Source: Syngnathus acus (Eukaryota > Chordata > Actinopteri > Syngnathiformes > Syngnathidae). From it: a stretch of 64,000 nucleotides of DNA. The notes beneath the pieces were generated by a model. The model saw nothing but the letters and a program-made list of their open reading frames with translations, did no database searches and was not told the origin of the DNA. Shown piece after piece: positions 47,896 through 60,602 of this stretch. Within the stretch, counting starts at the first letter, position 1, and each line of letters opens with the position of its first letter. A program made the position numbers and the translations under genes. The stretch covers positions 12,086,491 to 12,150,490 of the forward strand of contig NC_051092.1 of assembly GCF_901709675.1 (NCBI RefSeq). The letters are read 5' to 3'.

Positions 47896-48187
47896 TAATA
47901 TTGCATTTAAGTTTAGGATTAGTCCTGAAACAAGTCTCACTTGTTCCCTCTTCATACTTGACGTGTGCTAAGGCGACAAAAGCTGCATATCTGGGTAAAT
48001 TGTGTAATTACTCAACAATGCAGAACTTATTTCAAAACCTCATCTAAAACATCAATCAAGTAAGATGAGAACCAAGTTAAAAGACTCGGTTCACACAGTT
48101 TTTTTGTGTTTGTTTTTCTTCAAGTGTAGAGACTCTTGCAGCAAAGCAGGGCCAAAAAATTCTTATTTTAACAAGACATGATTGAAG

Positions 48188-48389
<202 letters not shown>

Positions 48390-48678
48390 GGACCGAGCAG
48401 TGATCACATCAAACCTGGCAACAGCATCAATAGTTTATTTGTTTATTGTGTGTTTATTTCATTTTTTTTGTGAGATTTTTTTAAAAAGGTGAATCGGAAG
48501 TATCCCGTACACATTTTTAGCGACCCAGTTGTTGTTGTACATTCTACCAGGATTATTGGAGGTAGCATTTCTAAGTCCTCTATTTGGGTTGCCAGTGACT
48601 AATTTTTAACCTGCAAATCTTTAAAAATGCTAGTTAAAAACAACCCAATTTTTCACTCAGCAGTTTTATGGGTTGATT

Positions 48679-48884
48679 GCAAAAGAGCTTCTTTTGTTTA
48701 ACTGAGTTGCTGCATTCTTGATTGATAGGAAGTCATAATTTTGATTTATTTGTTGGACGTTTTTAGATAAGTGACATTTACGCAAAACAGCTTCTTTTGC
48801 TTAACTGAGTTGCTGCATTCTTGATTGATAGGAAGTCATAATTTTGATTTATTTGTTGGATGATTTTAGATAAGTGACATTTAC
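48679..48884. repeat. Two-copy 103-bp tandem duplication
   Basis: 48679-48781 is repeated at 48782-48884 with very few differences (GAGCTT/CAGCTT, GTTTAAC/GCTTAAC, GACGTTTT/GATGATTT). It lies directly upstream of the TATA box at 48917, so it may be a duplicated upstream control sequence. Confidence 0.9.
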
Positions 48885-48916
48885 GTCATACACATTCCAA
48901 AACTTTCAACTGAGCA

Positions 48917-48925
48917 TATATAAAG
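48917..48925 (+). promoter_or_regulatory. TATA box of candidate small gene
   Basis: TATATAAAG, a near-ideal TATA box. A start 25-30 bp downstream would fall near 48945-48950, giving a leader exon of about 20-25 nt up to the donor GCAAAG|gtaact at 48968/48969. Confidence 0.45.
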
Positions 48926-49055
48926 CCCCTTATTTTCCTTCTTAGTATCAAGCATAACAACTGCAAAGGTAACTTTACACAATTTTTTGTCCTACTGCTG
49001 AAACTTTATTTTTCCACATAGTATATATATATATATATATCTTTCCCCATTCCAG

Positions 49056-49514
49056 ATGGCATTTGCTCTTCACCTGTTGTTCCTCGTTTGTGGAATCAGT
49101 GGACTGTTCACTGGAGTCGTAAATTCTAATCCTGTCATTTTTGAACACATTTTTTATGGTGCTTAGTGCATAGCTGCGTATTTGTGTGTAAATGTTCGGC
49201 AGTCAGATTTTAACAATGTGTCTTTCTTCTCCAAAGGAATCTGTCAAATTGACTCCAAAAATAGGTTGGTTAATCTAATTCATATTGCAAATGAATTATT
49301 ATTATAATAATAATTATTATTATTATTATTGTTACTATTGTCACCAGAATTGCTAAAAATGTCTTATTTTGCTCCCAAAACAACCATTGTGCTGCAGCCA
49401 ATAGCTGCCCTCGAGGCTGGACTCAGTTGGACTGTAAATGTTTCAATAAACACAACACAAGTAGACACAGTTTCAAACTTATTTTTCTGTTTCATTATTG
49501 CTTGTGTGAAGTGA
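49056..49514 (+). CDS. Candidate small secreted protein gene, three coding exons, family unknown
   Basis: Predicted by eye. Non-coding exon 1 ends at 48968 (CAAAG|gtaact). The next acceptor (ccccattccag) is followed directly by ATG at 49056. Coding exons are 49056-49118, 49237-49264 and 49348-49514; introns of 87, 118 and 83 bp have GT..AG ends and the phases agree (0, then 1). The 85-residue product starts MAFALHLLFLVCGISGLFTG, a clear signal peptide, continues ESVKLTPKI, then ELLKMSYFAPKTTIVLQPIA, and ends CFIIACVK. N-glycosylation sequons NVS and NTT are present. I recognise no family. The oddities are a 28-bp exon and an AATAAA at 49445 inside the last coding exon, so the true 3' end may differ or the gene may be decayed. 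Confidence 0.4.
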
Positions 49515-49516
49515 AA

Positions 49517-49589
49517 TGAATGATAATCCAGTAGTTATTTTGCTTTGTATATGACTGCAATGCTTCTTGAAAGTTTGGACTGTACGTGT
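49517..49589 (+). repeat. 73-bp 3'-flank sequence with inverted partner
   Basis: Begins two bases after the stop codon of the candidate gene; matches the reverse complement of 47543-47615 at 68 of 73 positions. Confidence 0.85.
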
Positions 49590-49601
49590 TTGAGACCGAC
49601 C

Positions 49602-49721
49602 TACCTACCTACCTACAATATCTACCTACCTACAACATCTACCTACCTACAATATCTACCTATCTATCTACCTATAGACAGACAGACAGACAGACAGACA
49701 GAGAGACAGACAGACAGACAC
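49602..49721. repeat. (CTAC)n then (GACA)n compound microsatellite
   Basis: CTAC blocks interrupted by AATAT or AACAT, grading into CTAT and then a pure GACA array. It gives spurious 'TYLPTY' and 'RQTDRQTD' frames. Confidence 0.9.
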
Positions 49722-49734
49722 ACCGATTGATTGA

Positions 49735-50576
49735 TTTCTGCAATTCATTTTCCATTACCAATCCTAAATCCAAAAGTGTTTCACTGACATATGATGCCAT
49801 ACTTGATGCAGCAACTGTTTCCAAGCATGCAGCTTGATGTTTTGCTATTCATCCAACAGTAATGACTTTTCCAGCTTTTGTTTTGTCCTGATTTTTTTTT
49901 TTTTTTTGTGCTCCATCATCAGCTTTTATATTAATGAGACATGGGAATGGGGGAAGTGTTGTCCTCTCTTTGTTGCCACATTGTGTTCACCTCACTTCAT
50001 ATCAGCTCATGCAAACTGCCGTTAAATGAGTGCTTTGGAAAATTGGCCAATACCATGTTATACTTTGTCATCACTGGTCCAAATCTTCTATTTTACTTCT
50101 TTATCTGGGAAAGATTGTGACATTAGGGCCTTATTATGCAGCAGCAGTGAAAGTGACATTAGCTCATTGATTGTGTGCAGGGGCACGAGAATAGCACTTT
50201 GTTGCTATCGCTTATTCTCTAAAGTTTTGAGAATTTAGACTCTAAATAGAATGAATTATGACTATTTCTATCTATTTATATACAAAAGTAACCTAGAAAA
50301 GAATTATGTCTAAAGTCTTATAGCTCGTTATGAGTCAATACAAAAAACAATTCATGATTTGAAACATTTTAGTTTTGGTGACTATCTGGAGCAACATCAT
50401 TTCATGTGGTCTATGAAAGCATATGAAGTCTACTTCTTCATGCGCTATACATTTGGTTGTGCTGTGCTACTTTTCTTGCTTTAGCCTGCACAACTCAACT
50501 TAACTGGACTTTATTTAGAGAGAATTTGCAAGTGCTGTATATAAGTATGAACACAAAACATAATATATGACAATGA
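49735..50576. other. Non-coding, nothing recognised
   Basis: I looked for further exons of the candidate gene at 49056 and found none that keep phase. Confidence 0.4.
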
Positions 50577-50578
50577 TA

Positions 50579-50621
<43 letters not shown>

Positions 50622-50625
50622 ATTA
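50577..50625. repeat. (AAAT)n microsatellite
   Basis: About twelve AAAT units. Confidence 0.95.
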
Positions 50626-50732
50626 TGTATTTTCCCCACTATAAGGCGCACTTAAAAAGTTAAAATTTACTTAAAAAAAATACAGTGCGCCTTATAATGC
50701 AGAGTGTGCCTTATAATGCAGAGCATATATAA
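50626..50732. mobile_element. MITE terminus of the 'cactataaggcgcac' type
   Basis: 'gtattttccccactataagg' then CGCACTT, and farther GTGCGCCTTATAATGC twice (50685 and 50705, the second as GTGTGCC). Inverted ends of a known fish MITE class, distinct from but similar in design to the 33039 element. Confidence 0.5.
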
Positions 50733-50965
50733 ACCCTAACCCGACTCACAGATGCCTCTTTCAGAACCAAACAAAGACTTTTGGTTTACAATTAATAGAC
50801 TCAAAAATAGGAAAGACCCGACTCTATATTCCTTTTTACGCTCATTTTGGCCATTTCCTTCTCAGACCAATTTAATGACGTGACGACGAGTGATGGTAAA
50901 GTGGGCAAAAAACGGTCCCAGCCACCAAAATGAAACTTTTTGCAGAAGTAAGGCGGCGTTGTGAC

Positions 50966-51197
50966 TGCACCAAACCACATGTGCAGTGGCAGTAGAGCAG
51001 GTCGTTCAGAAACCGGAGGGTCGACGGTTCGAACCCAGCTCTGTCCGAGTCACGTGTCATTGTGTCCTTGGACAAGACACTCCACACACCTTGCTGCAGG
51101 GACTACAGTTGAAAAATAGCCCCTTAGCTAATTTTACATCTACAGAAATTGTCATTGATGTACACTGTCTCTGTCAAATAAACAAAATAAATAAATA
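50966..51197 (+). mobile_element. tRNA-headed SINE with LINE-type tail, about 230 bp
   Basis: The pol III A box TGGCAGTAGAGC is at 50987-50998 and the B box GGTTCGAACCC is at 51026-51036, the right spacing for a tRNA-derived promoter. There follow 'cattgtgtccttggacaaga' and 'cactccac', a core very common in fish SINEs, and then 'ggactacagttgaaaaatag', 'ttacatctacagaaattgtc' and 'actgtctctgtcaaataaac', a LINE-type 3' end with an (AAAT)n tail. It is not a tRNA gene: no cloverleaf with acceptor stem is present. Confidence 0.8.
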
Positions 51198-54100
51198 ATT
51201 CACCTGGTAGGCTTAACCATTATAACAACACCAAAGGAAGTAAGCCTGACAAATCATAAGAACACACACGCACGGTCACCCGTAGTCCCTCACATGTCTC
51301 GCCCACAGCCCTTCTGGGCTTGTCTCCATGGTTACCACAGCAGGGATGGTGTCCTTGGCAGCGATGGAGGGATGGAGAGGAGGATCGAGAGCGTATGAAA
51401 GAGAAGTGAACTGGTGACACTTGTTGAACAGTTAAAAGGATACCTTGACATTCACATTTTTAATCTCCCTTTCATGAAAGAGTTTCTCTGGCCGTGCTGG
51501 GAATGACTCCCTATACACTCTATGTTGCCCTATATAGTGCGTACACCATTTTGTAGTGTTGTTCCAACCACTGTGTGGACTCTGAGAGATACAGTTCATT
51601 TAAACAATTCCGAAAACAGGCTGGAATGGATTAGTGGAAAAAAGATTTGTGCGTTAAGGAGCGAGTGTGGTCACAGACGGAATTAAATTGATATCTCAGT
51701 AATCATCAATCATCAACATTCATCATGATTGTGAAGTAGGGAACGGGGGAGTCTCTCTGTTTCCTATTCTCTTTCGCCCGTGTCGTCGTTGCTTGAGATG
51801 CAGGGGACACTTTGATATGTTCACGTCCATTTAGCCGTTTTTTATTTCACCAAACAATGTCTAGAAAAAGCTCGTGCTTGAAAGGCTCATTATATTATAT
51901 ATATTATATATATTATTATTTATTCTTTCCAAAATGTTTCACTTAGCAACATGAAATTTGGTAGATGACTGTGAGATAGTAGCTATTAAATTTGAGCAAG
52001 GTTTAATAGACACGAGAACAACACTATATTTTTGTATCTTTTTTATTGGTATTTATTGGTATTTTCAAACAATTTCCGACAAGCTGTTGTTTGATAATGC
52101 TGTAATCGTAACAAAAACGTTGACCCATGCTGGACAAAGGCAAATAATCAATGAACTTCTTTCTCGCCGTATTGACCTGACGAATTGCGCTAAAAGCTCC
52201 TTTGACTTGTTATGGACACGCTTTGACAGCAGCCGTCGTCGCCGTGTGCAATTTGAATCCCTTCGACTGAATGCCATTCAGACTTCAACAGGAAAAAATC
52301 ATTACTTGTCACAGCAAAGCCAGAGATGCTCTTGATCCATTGTTGTTAGGCAGCCTTTCAAATACATTTTAAAGAATACAATGGAGCAACTATTAAATGA
52401 ACTGATATTAAAAAAGCCATTCAAATGTCAATCATTTGAGACACGACATGAGGTACACCTTTACAATCTAATGTAAAATGAATGAAACAATTCTGCCTTT
52501 TTTCAGAATAATGAGGAGTGCAGAAGCCTCGGTGGGTCAGAGGATGATAGACCTCGCCCTTCTTCATCATCTTTTACAGACACATGACTGATGGCAGTCA
52601 ATCTATTCTCTGGTACACATCCGAGGACGTCTGATTGTGTGCTTTTGTGTGCGCGTGTTAGACAGATTGGAGGAGACAGCGAGACAAAGGCACAATGAGA
52701 AATCCCCCCCAGGTGGAGAAACTACCTGTCTTGATAGCAGATGCGCCAGATCACATCGAGTGGCCCTTATGGCGCACACGCCTTTCAGCGGGGGCACAAT
52801 AGGTCGTTTAACACACACGCACACACACTCACACACATGAGCATTGGTAATACATCCATCATTCTACCGCTGTCGGAGCCGAGGTGGACACAGAGAGGGG
52901 ACAAAAGAGACAAACAAGGAGAGAGAAAATGCAAAAAAAAAAGCTGAAAGAAAATAGAGGACAATTACAAAACAGCATGTGGTATTTGTCTGTGGATAAA
53001 AGAAGTCAGTGGGGTTAGGAAAGTTTGGGCAAATGCTCATTGGAGACTCAATTGAAGTTGCTATGTGTGATTTGAGCCAATATAAATAGTAGAACATGTG
53101 GTTCAGTTAACATGGATTATAAATCACAAAATAAATATATGGCAACAATGCAGCATAACAAATATACATAATTTCTACTACATTTGGCAGTATAATAATA
53201 ATAATAATGTAAATAATAATAATAATCTGCACGAAAGGTATTACAGCTGAAAAAACATATCAAGTACAATTGGATGCACAATTTAATTTGCAGTTTTTAA
53301 TTTAGCACAAAAAATGAATAGAAAACACAACTGACAATGAAAAAATACTTTCCTTGTTACCTCTGAAAACCCCCAAAATAGATTACTTCTTAAAAGCAAA
53401 ATACAGTTAACAGTCACTATATTTAGCACACTTGGATGCACAATTTAGTGAGATCCAATAAATACACATTCTAATATTTTACCTCAATGCAGTTTTTGTT
53501 TTAAGCCCAATGAATTGTGGAAGTGTGCCAAAACCTTTGGTCATAGTTTGCAGTGATGTAGCACTGTGTGCCCCCCAGCACCTGGATAAGTCATCCCAGT
53601 CGTCTCTGAGGACTTGTCGGTCACCACGGTAATTAAATGCCGTGCACAGTGGAGTAAACCCCCCCTCCCCCTCACCCACTCATCCTCGTGCATACAAGCG
53701 CCAACCTCCTGACCAGTCGATTCTGTTGGAGAGCTTCATCGAGCACACACCGAGTGAAGCGGGTCTCTGGGGAAGGCCCGCTGGGCTTTTATAGACATTT
53801 GTAACTGACATCTTCACGCATTGATGTTGTTGTATTGTTTTTTTCACTTCCATTTAAGATTAATGCAAAGACGTGCTTGTTTTGACATTTGCGACCAAAC
53901 GTGCACTTAAATGGGTACAAACATGGCGACAATCGGACCCAATTTTAGCATTTTTTAGTTTAATTTTTATTTATTCCCCCCTATACCTACTGTATGATCT
54001 GGCCAATCTATCAGTTTCAAAAATCAAATGTGGCCCTAGAGAACAAAAGTTTGCACAGCACTGCTTTCGATGCTCACTAAGGTCTCGCATGCCACCATCA

Positions 54101-55034
54101 ATTTGGGTCAAATTCCAATTCGGACAAAACTTTCATGTCTCTTGTAATGCCTTCACCTGGCCGAATGATGTGAACATCTCACTTGTGATGTCATTTTGAG
54201 ACGACTTGCCAACCCATTTGGCCTTGAGCATCAAAAACCCAGAGAACTGTTTTGCAAACGTCTCAAGAGGCTTTGCGGTTTCTCTCCTCCACCCACCGAC
54301 TATTCTTTCAATGCCCTGAGAGCACGACACCTTGATATCAACCCCTGAGAGTGCAAGTATAAACTGTTTCTTGTGTGTGCACACTTGGAAAGAACAAAAG
54401 TATCTATTATGAAGCACATTGATTTTGTTACACAAAGGCACCAGTTACATTTGATGCATTATTAATAGTAGTAGAATGGTTGGAATCAGTGGATAAATGG
54501 GAAAGCAAGGTGTCTAATAATTTGTGAACGTTCTCATGGAAAACCATGTCATGGACATCATTTCAATTCAATGTCTTACATTTCTCATATTTTCTTTTGA
54601 TGAATAACCCATAAGTACTTGTGATCCATTTGATGCTGCTCCACATTTCTCTTTGACGGAGGCGTGATGTTTGTTTTCTAGCGAGAACATGTAAAGTCTT
54701 TCAAATGGCATCAGACAATCTCACTCTGCAGTGACGCGTGCCTTTTCCTTCATCCTCCATCTCGCCCCCTCAATGACTTCTCAAGGTCACCGTGCTTACC
54801 GTCAACACTTCAGCGCAGCTATTTCATGCCAAAGAGAGCAGAGAGCCAAAAAGGGACAAATAGAGAGCAACACGCGGGAGGTAATCACCTCCATTAAAGG
54901 GCCATACATTCACTCGGACAGGATGTCATTTGAAATGGCGCGTTTTAGTGCGCTTGCGCTCGGCTCTGGTACATCGGCGGCATTGATGGAGCGTCGTCAT
55001 CATCACCTTGTGGTAAAGTGGCTGTTTGGCTCTG
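51198..55034. other. Non-coding, no gene recognised
   Basis: Includes TA-rich patch at about 51888-51920, (ATA)n at about 53192-53228 and an hAT-like relic ('ttcaaaaatcaaatgtggcc') at about 54014. The longest frame here, 125 codons at 51958, shows no domain. Confidence 0.4.
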
Positions 55035-55771
<737 letters not shown>

Positions 55772-55962
55772 TTTTTTTTTTCCTCTTTGAAATACAAAGT
55801 ACCTATTTCCACAAATATGTATTTCAAAGTCCTCTCGCACAATGTCGACTGGGATATGCTTTTTTTTCCTTTTGCATTTTTTGTCCTTTGTGAAATACAA
55901 AGTACCTATTTCTATCAATTTGTATTTATAGATCCTCTCACACAATGTCAACTGAGATATTC
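55772..55962. repeat. Two-copy 103-bp tandem duplication, diverged
   Basis: The shared block GAAATACAAAGTACCTATTTC starts at 55789 and again at 55892 (offset 103). It continues with TATGTATTT/TTTGTATTT and CCTCTCGCACAATGTC/CCTCTCACACAATGTC. It is older than the 48679 duplication. Confidence 0.85.
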
Positions 55963-55965
55963 CCC

Positions 55966-56127
55966 AGGACCCCCGTGGCCCTCAACCTGATAAGCGGTGT
56001 TGAAAATGGGTGGATGGATGGATGGATGGATGGATGGATGGATGGATGGATGGATGGATGGATGGATGGATGGATGGATGGATGGATGGATGGATGGATG
56101 GATGGATGGATGGATGGATGGATGGAT
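55966..56127 (+). mobile_element. SINE 3' end feeding a (ATGG)n microsatellite
   Basis: 'cccccgtggccctcaacctg' and 'ataagcggtgttgaaaatgg' match the SINE tail, which passes directly into about 30 GGAT/ATGG units. The microsatellite has evidently grown from the retroposon's tandem tail. Confidence 0.7.
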
Positions 56128-57602
56128 CAGAATCGGACCAAGTTTGTGCATGCCACACAGGGAACTTGACTCCGGTTGATCTCAACCTCTGTACAACATT
56201 CGAGTGACTTACAACATTCAGGTGACTTGGCTGGGTGACAATCCTTCATTTTCTAACTGCACTAATGACATTCATTAAGCACAATCATCTCAAATCCAAA
56301 ACATAAGGAATGGTTTTTTTTGTTTTTTTTTTAATTAGCTAAAACAATTAAAAGCTGTTATTTGCCGTCTTGGTTATGTAGTAACTACACACCTTAGCTT
56401 TGCCCGTCGTATAACAAAAGCCAGTAGCGGGGGAAATAGGACCCTTTTAGTGTGCTATAGTTTTGGAGCCTTGGGGTATTTATGTTTCCATTTACTTTAA
56501 GACATTTCAAGTCTGTTAATTTGTTAAAAATAATGAAAGCAAAATTTACATTTTCACATGAGGGTCTAGTCACATTTGTTGCCAGCAGTGGGCTTTGTGT
56601 TGTGTTATTTTGATGGAACAGTTAATTTACTCATCCCACAGTGTTGTCCCATGAAAAAATGTAACGCAAATCTTTATGTTAAGGAATGTGCTCATTTATG
56701 TGAGATACTTTGTTTCCTTCAATCTTTTTCTCGTACACCCACACTTGACCACCAACATAGCAATATCACATGTGCGCTTTTATTCCCCGTTTAGCGTGTG
56801 TGACAGCAGCTTGCGTGAACCGTGTGATTCACCACAGCATGGAGCACAAGTTGGTGTTTGTGTTGTGATGATGATTAGTGGAGGATGAATACATGCCAAT
56901 ACACACGCAGGCGTGCACGGACAAACACACACACACACACGCAGTTTGGCAGCATCCTAAGTGAGGGTTAGCAACTTCTCACCTACGCCCACCGACTGTT
57001 AAGTAATTGCCTGAATAGAATCCGTGCGGCGCCTCATTTGTTTCACGGTGAGGAAAACCTGAATCCTCTCATGTGCAAATCAGAGCTAACCTTATTTGGC
57101 TCAATGTTTGTATACTTTATTCAGAGCACTTTCTGTTAGGGATGGAGGGGAGGGGGGGGGCAAACTAAAACAAGCCAATTAATATCAGAAATTCAACAAT
57201 TCTCATAGCTACACCCCTAAAATACAGGCTGACCAAATCCCCAAAACAGAAACATATATTGGTGTAAATGTCCAATAAAGATAATAAATGAGTTGAATTT
57301 TATAACGTGTAAAGTAATTGGGAGAAATTAATTAAATGAAGTTGTTTTATGTAATGGTTACATTTTGAGCCATTAGTCAGTGCTTTGGGGGATGGAACAG
57401 CTCACAGGAGGTCAGATTGCAGACTGAGCTGCAATTACCTTAACCATAGCTGCATTTTGTTCAGCTAAGTGGAATTTGGCAGACACTTCTTTGTGCTATT
57501 AGGCGAGTCACGGCTACTGGGAAATATTTCAGCATTCTGATGGTTTAAAATGGAACCTCGGATGTTTGACAATGCTTGAAATGCTTTACGTTCACCCAAA
57601 TT
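56128..57602. other. Non-coding, nothing recognised
   Basis: AT-rich, with small CA tract at about 56923-56941. Confidence 0.4.
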
Positions 57603-57622
57603 GGGGGGGGGGGGGGGGGGGG
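57603..57622. repeat. 20-bp poly-G tract
   Basis: Twenty consecutive G; a potential G-quadruplex or assembly-sensitive run. Confidence 0.9.
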
Positions 57623-58759
57623 TGCTTGTACTAACTGCGCACATGGGTGAATTTTTCTTTCTTAGGTATTTTTGTAGATGGGCGCTGTTAGAAATGGTTA
57701 CAGCAAACTCAATATCTGGCCAAATATCCATATCCTTTAAATACAGCACAAGCATAGCGCATGGTCTACATATCATTTAAGAGGGACTTCAAGAAGATTT
57801 CCCCTTACAGATGTCAAATTGACCTGTGTGGTTTTGGTTTTAATCTGACTTAATCTGAAACAAGGGTTTATGCCACATATGGTGTTTGCACAAAAAATAA
57901 ATGTTATGTTTTTTCCTTACCGTACAGTACCCAATGTAAACCAATTCATCACCTGACAACAATTTTTCACACCCCTACCTCGGAGTCCTAGATAAGTTTT
58001 TGTCTTGTCTCCACTACACCTTCATAGCAAGATGCTCCAAAATCAATCGAGGTGGAATTGCTTTGGATTTGTGAAGTCAATTTGGGATCGACTGTGTGTC
58101 AGCATCCGACAAAAGTAAGCCGTGTAACGTAGCATGTATAATGCATGTTTGCCTGGTGGGGAGAAAGAAAGCGCGCGCCGACAGACCTGACGGCCCCGGG
58201 GAGTCCAATGAGTGAATGAGAAAAGTTGATTATAAGGCTTTTAACGTCTCGGCTAATTACCACAGATGCTAATTAGATGGCATTCGCTGCAAGCAGGGTA
58301 ATCAGTGTGTGCGATGAGACAGAAGTTGGAGTCAAACTATCATCTCTCAACCCTTGCTAAGCACAGTGAGAGACATTAAGTTGCTGATATTGTGACACGA
58401 GGCCTCCAGGCGACACGGAAAGTTTTGTCGAAGCTTTCCAAGAAAAAGCCTGTTGTCGTTATTGCTCAGGATGTTTCAATCTATTGAAGAAAAAAACAAA
58501 AAGCAAAACAAAAAAGGCCATTGAGGCATTTGACCTTCACTGTGTAAACGTGATTGTCATGGCAAACGGATCAATGCAGCATTTCCAACAGCATACGTAC
58601 CCACACGTGTCCATTTAGCCTGACTTGTATGTAATCACTGTGTTACTCTGCCGTAAATCCGGGATCCCTCCCAACAGTGCTGCACCACCATTTTAATCTC
58701 CTCCTCAGCAGCTGATTTATTGCAGTCAGCTTTAGTTACTAAGGCTCACCGATGAAGGC
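57623..58759. other. Non-coding; possible conserved patch at about 58,225-58,330
   Basis: 'ctcggctaattaccacagat' and 'gctaattagatggcattcgc' give paired TAATTA-type homeodomain sites in repeat-free sequence. No gene recognised. Confidence 0.35.
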
Positions 58760-58850
58760 ACAGTTGTCAAACTCGAGGCCTGTGAGCCAAATCAGGGCCA
58801 CCACATCATTTTATGGCTCAATACACTCAAGGATGTTTGTCATTGTGGCA
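58760..58850 (+). repeat. hAT-like element left end
   Basis: CAGTTGTCAAACTCGAGGCC then 'aaatcagggccaccacatca' and 'ttttatggc' match the common hAT/Charlie-type wording 'CAGGGGTxTCAAACTCxxGGCCxxxGGGCCAAATCxGGCC.CCACATCATTTTATG'. The right end was not found. Confidence 0.6.
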
Positions 58851-60497
58851 GACTTGAATGCACATGCAACAAATAATACTCTATCCTTTTCAAATTCTCC
58901 CTCCACCATAATCAAATATACACATAATCAAATGCTGTGATGTCAGTGTGGCAAGGTCAAGCAGCTCCATCTTTACAACCAGCACACTGCAGGATTTTTT
59001 TTTTTTACAGCCCCACGAGGATGCCCCCGCTCTAGGGTTACTTGCGGCAGGAGACACGTCCCTCGTGCCAGAGTCCCTTCGGAGCTGTTCGCTCCGCAGC
59101 AGCAGCACATCATCAAAGCCTGGCGGGAGGGAAAACCAGCAAAACAGATCTGATTCATGAAGTCAAGCTGTTTTGCAGCTAACAGACATGGATGACTCCC
59201 AATATGCCCAAGTGGGCTGCGCCACATACAGTATTAGCTCATATCACACCTCAGAATGCTCTCAATGGAATTTAGCGCATCAGTTGAGATGTATTTCCTT
59301 GACAAACCACCTTCCTAATTCATAAATCTAGAATTTTGAATTGCGTAAAATGAAGGGTTTGCTGTGTGCTAATCGAAGTCCAGACCCGAATCTAATAGCA
59401 ATTCTGTAGCACAACCTTTAAAAGGTTGATGATTGATACTCGAAAATGACAATAGTGTTCCCACTGTCCCTGGCCTCACCATCGCCAAAAAAACATTAAA
59501 CAGAGTAAACCTCATGTTTCATCAAAAACGCTTATCCAAATTGTTTACCTCATTGACTTTAGAGGTTCCACTATATGTTTTTTCTATTTCACATGTTCAT
59601 GGCCTGAGTTTCTTTATCAGGTGCTTTCAGGCTGTTTTGCACTACCCGCCTGAGCATGCTGCGCATAATTGGTTATTGCACGTGTCATACTTAAGTCCAG
59701 CCTCCCATTTCAAAACCTGCGACCAGATAGTGACTGAGTTGCAAGCGCTCCCTTTCATTTCATCCATCCTCACAGTACTGCTCTCCCGTGGGCGTTTGGC
59801 TCTCTGGACTAATTTGTTGCAGTGTGCGAGCTTTTATAATGGCCCTCACGCAGCACCAGATTCTCTCAGAGCCCAGCACAAATAAAATAACAGACAACAA
59901 CGAAGAACCCCACAATAGATCTCAAGGCAAGCGTTTTCCATGGTGACTATGGTGTCTGCCTTCCGGAACGCCGATTCTGATGAACTTGTTATGCTTTTGC
60001 GTGACTAACACTACATTAACTTTGATGACCCGATTAGATACATACATGGTGACACAGCCGAGGGTGGGGCGTGACTAAAACAACAAAAGAGTGGAGCTCT
60101 ACAGGCACAAACATGCATGTAAACATTGCAGATTGCAACCACGATAAATCAATGAGAAACGATTTCATGTCTGCCAACCTTATGTGCTACATTTGATTAC
60201 TTTATGCAGATGGAAATTAGGACATAAAGAGTTACTGAGACAAAACATTTCATCTTTTATCACCATCAGAAAGTGCCTGCTCACACTGTCTTGTTTGAGA
60301 AGAATATTATTGCGCTGGAGCAACCTCTCCACTCACCTGACGTGGCTCACTGTAATTTTCTCCCTCTTTCCCAAACTCAAGGGGGTCATCAAGTGGACAG
60401 TTTCGATGGCTGATTTTAAGACGCTGACAGAGAATCAGAAGAATCATCGAGAGAGTGCATGAGCACCTGGTAGAGTGGAATGTCTTGGAAATTTTCG
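58851..60497. other. Non-coding, no gene recognised
   Basis: A 150-codon open stretch at about 59433-59885 lacks a recognisable domain; see the rejected list. Confidence 0.4.
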
Positions 60498-60602
60498 ATG
60501 GATGGATGGATGGATGGATGGATGGATGGATGGATGGATGGATGGATGGATGGATGGATGGATGGATGGATGGATGGATGGATGGATGGATGGATGGATG
60601 GG
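60498..60602. repeat. (GATG)n microsatellite, about 26 units
   Basis: Pure GATG array; the flank does not show the full SINE tail seen at 55966. Confidence 0.95.

Noticed and set aside
50987-51036. tRNA gene
   Set aside because: A and B boxes are present but there is no acceptor stem or cloverleaf; the context is a SINE.
51958-52335. 125-codon frame
   Set aside because: No domain recognised, starts in AT-rich repeat-like sequence, no splice or promoter context; left as non-coding.
55945-56207. Met-Asp-Gly-Trp / His-Pro-Ser-Ile repeat proteins (also at 60416-60827)
   Set aside because: Translation of (GATG)n arrays.
59433-59885. 150-codon open stretch on the plus strand
   Set aside because: Begins with a non-ATG codon, composition is like non-coding flank, no domain, signal peptide or splice context recognised.
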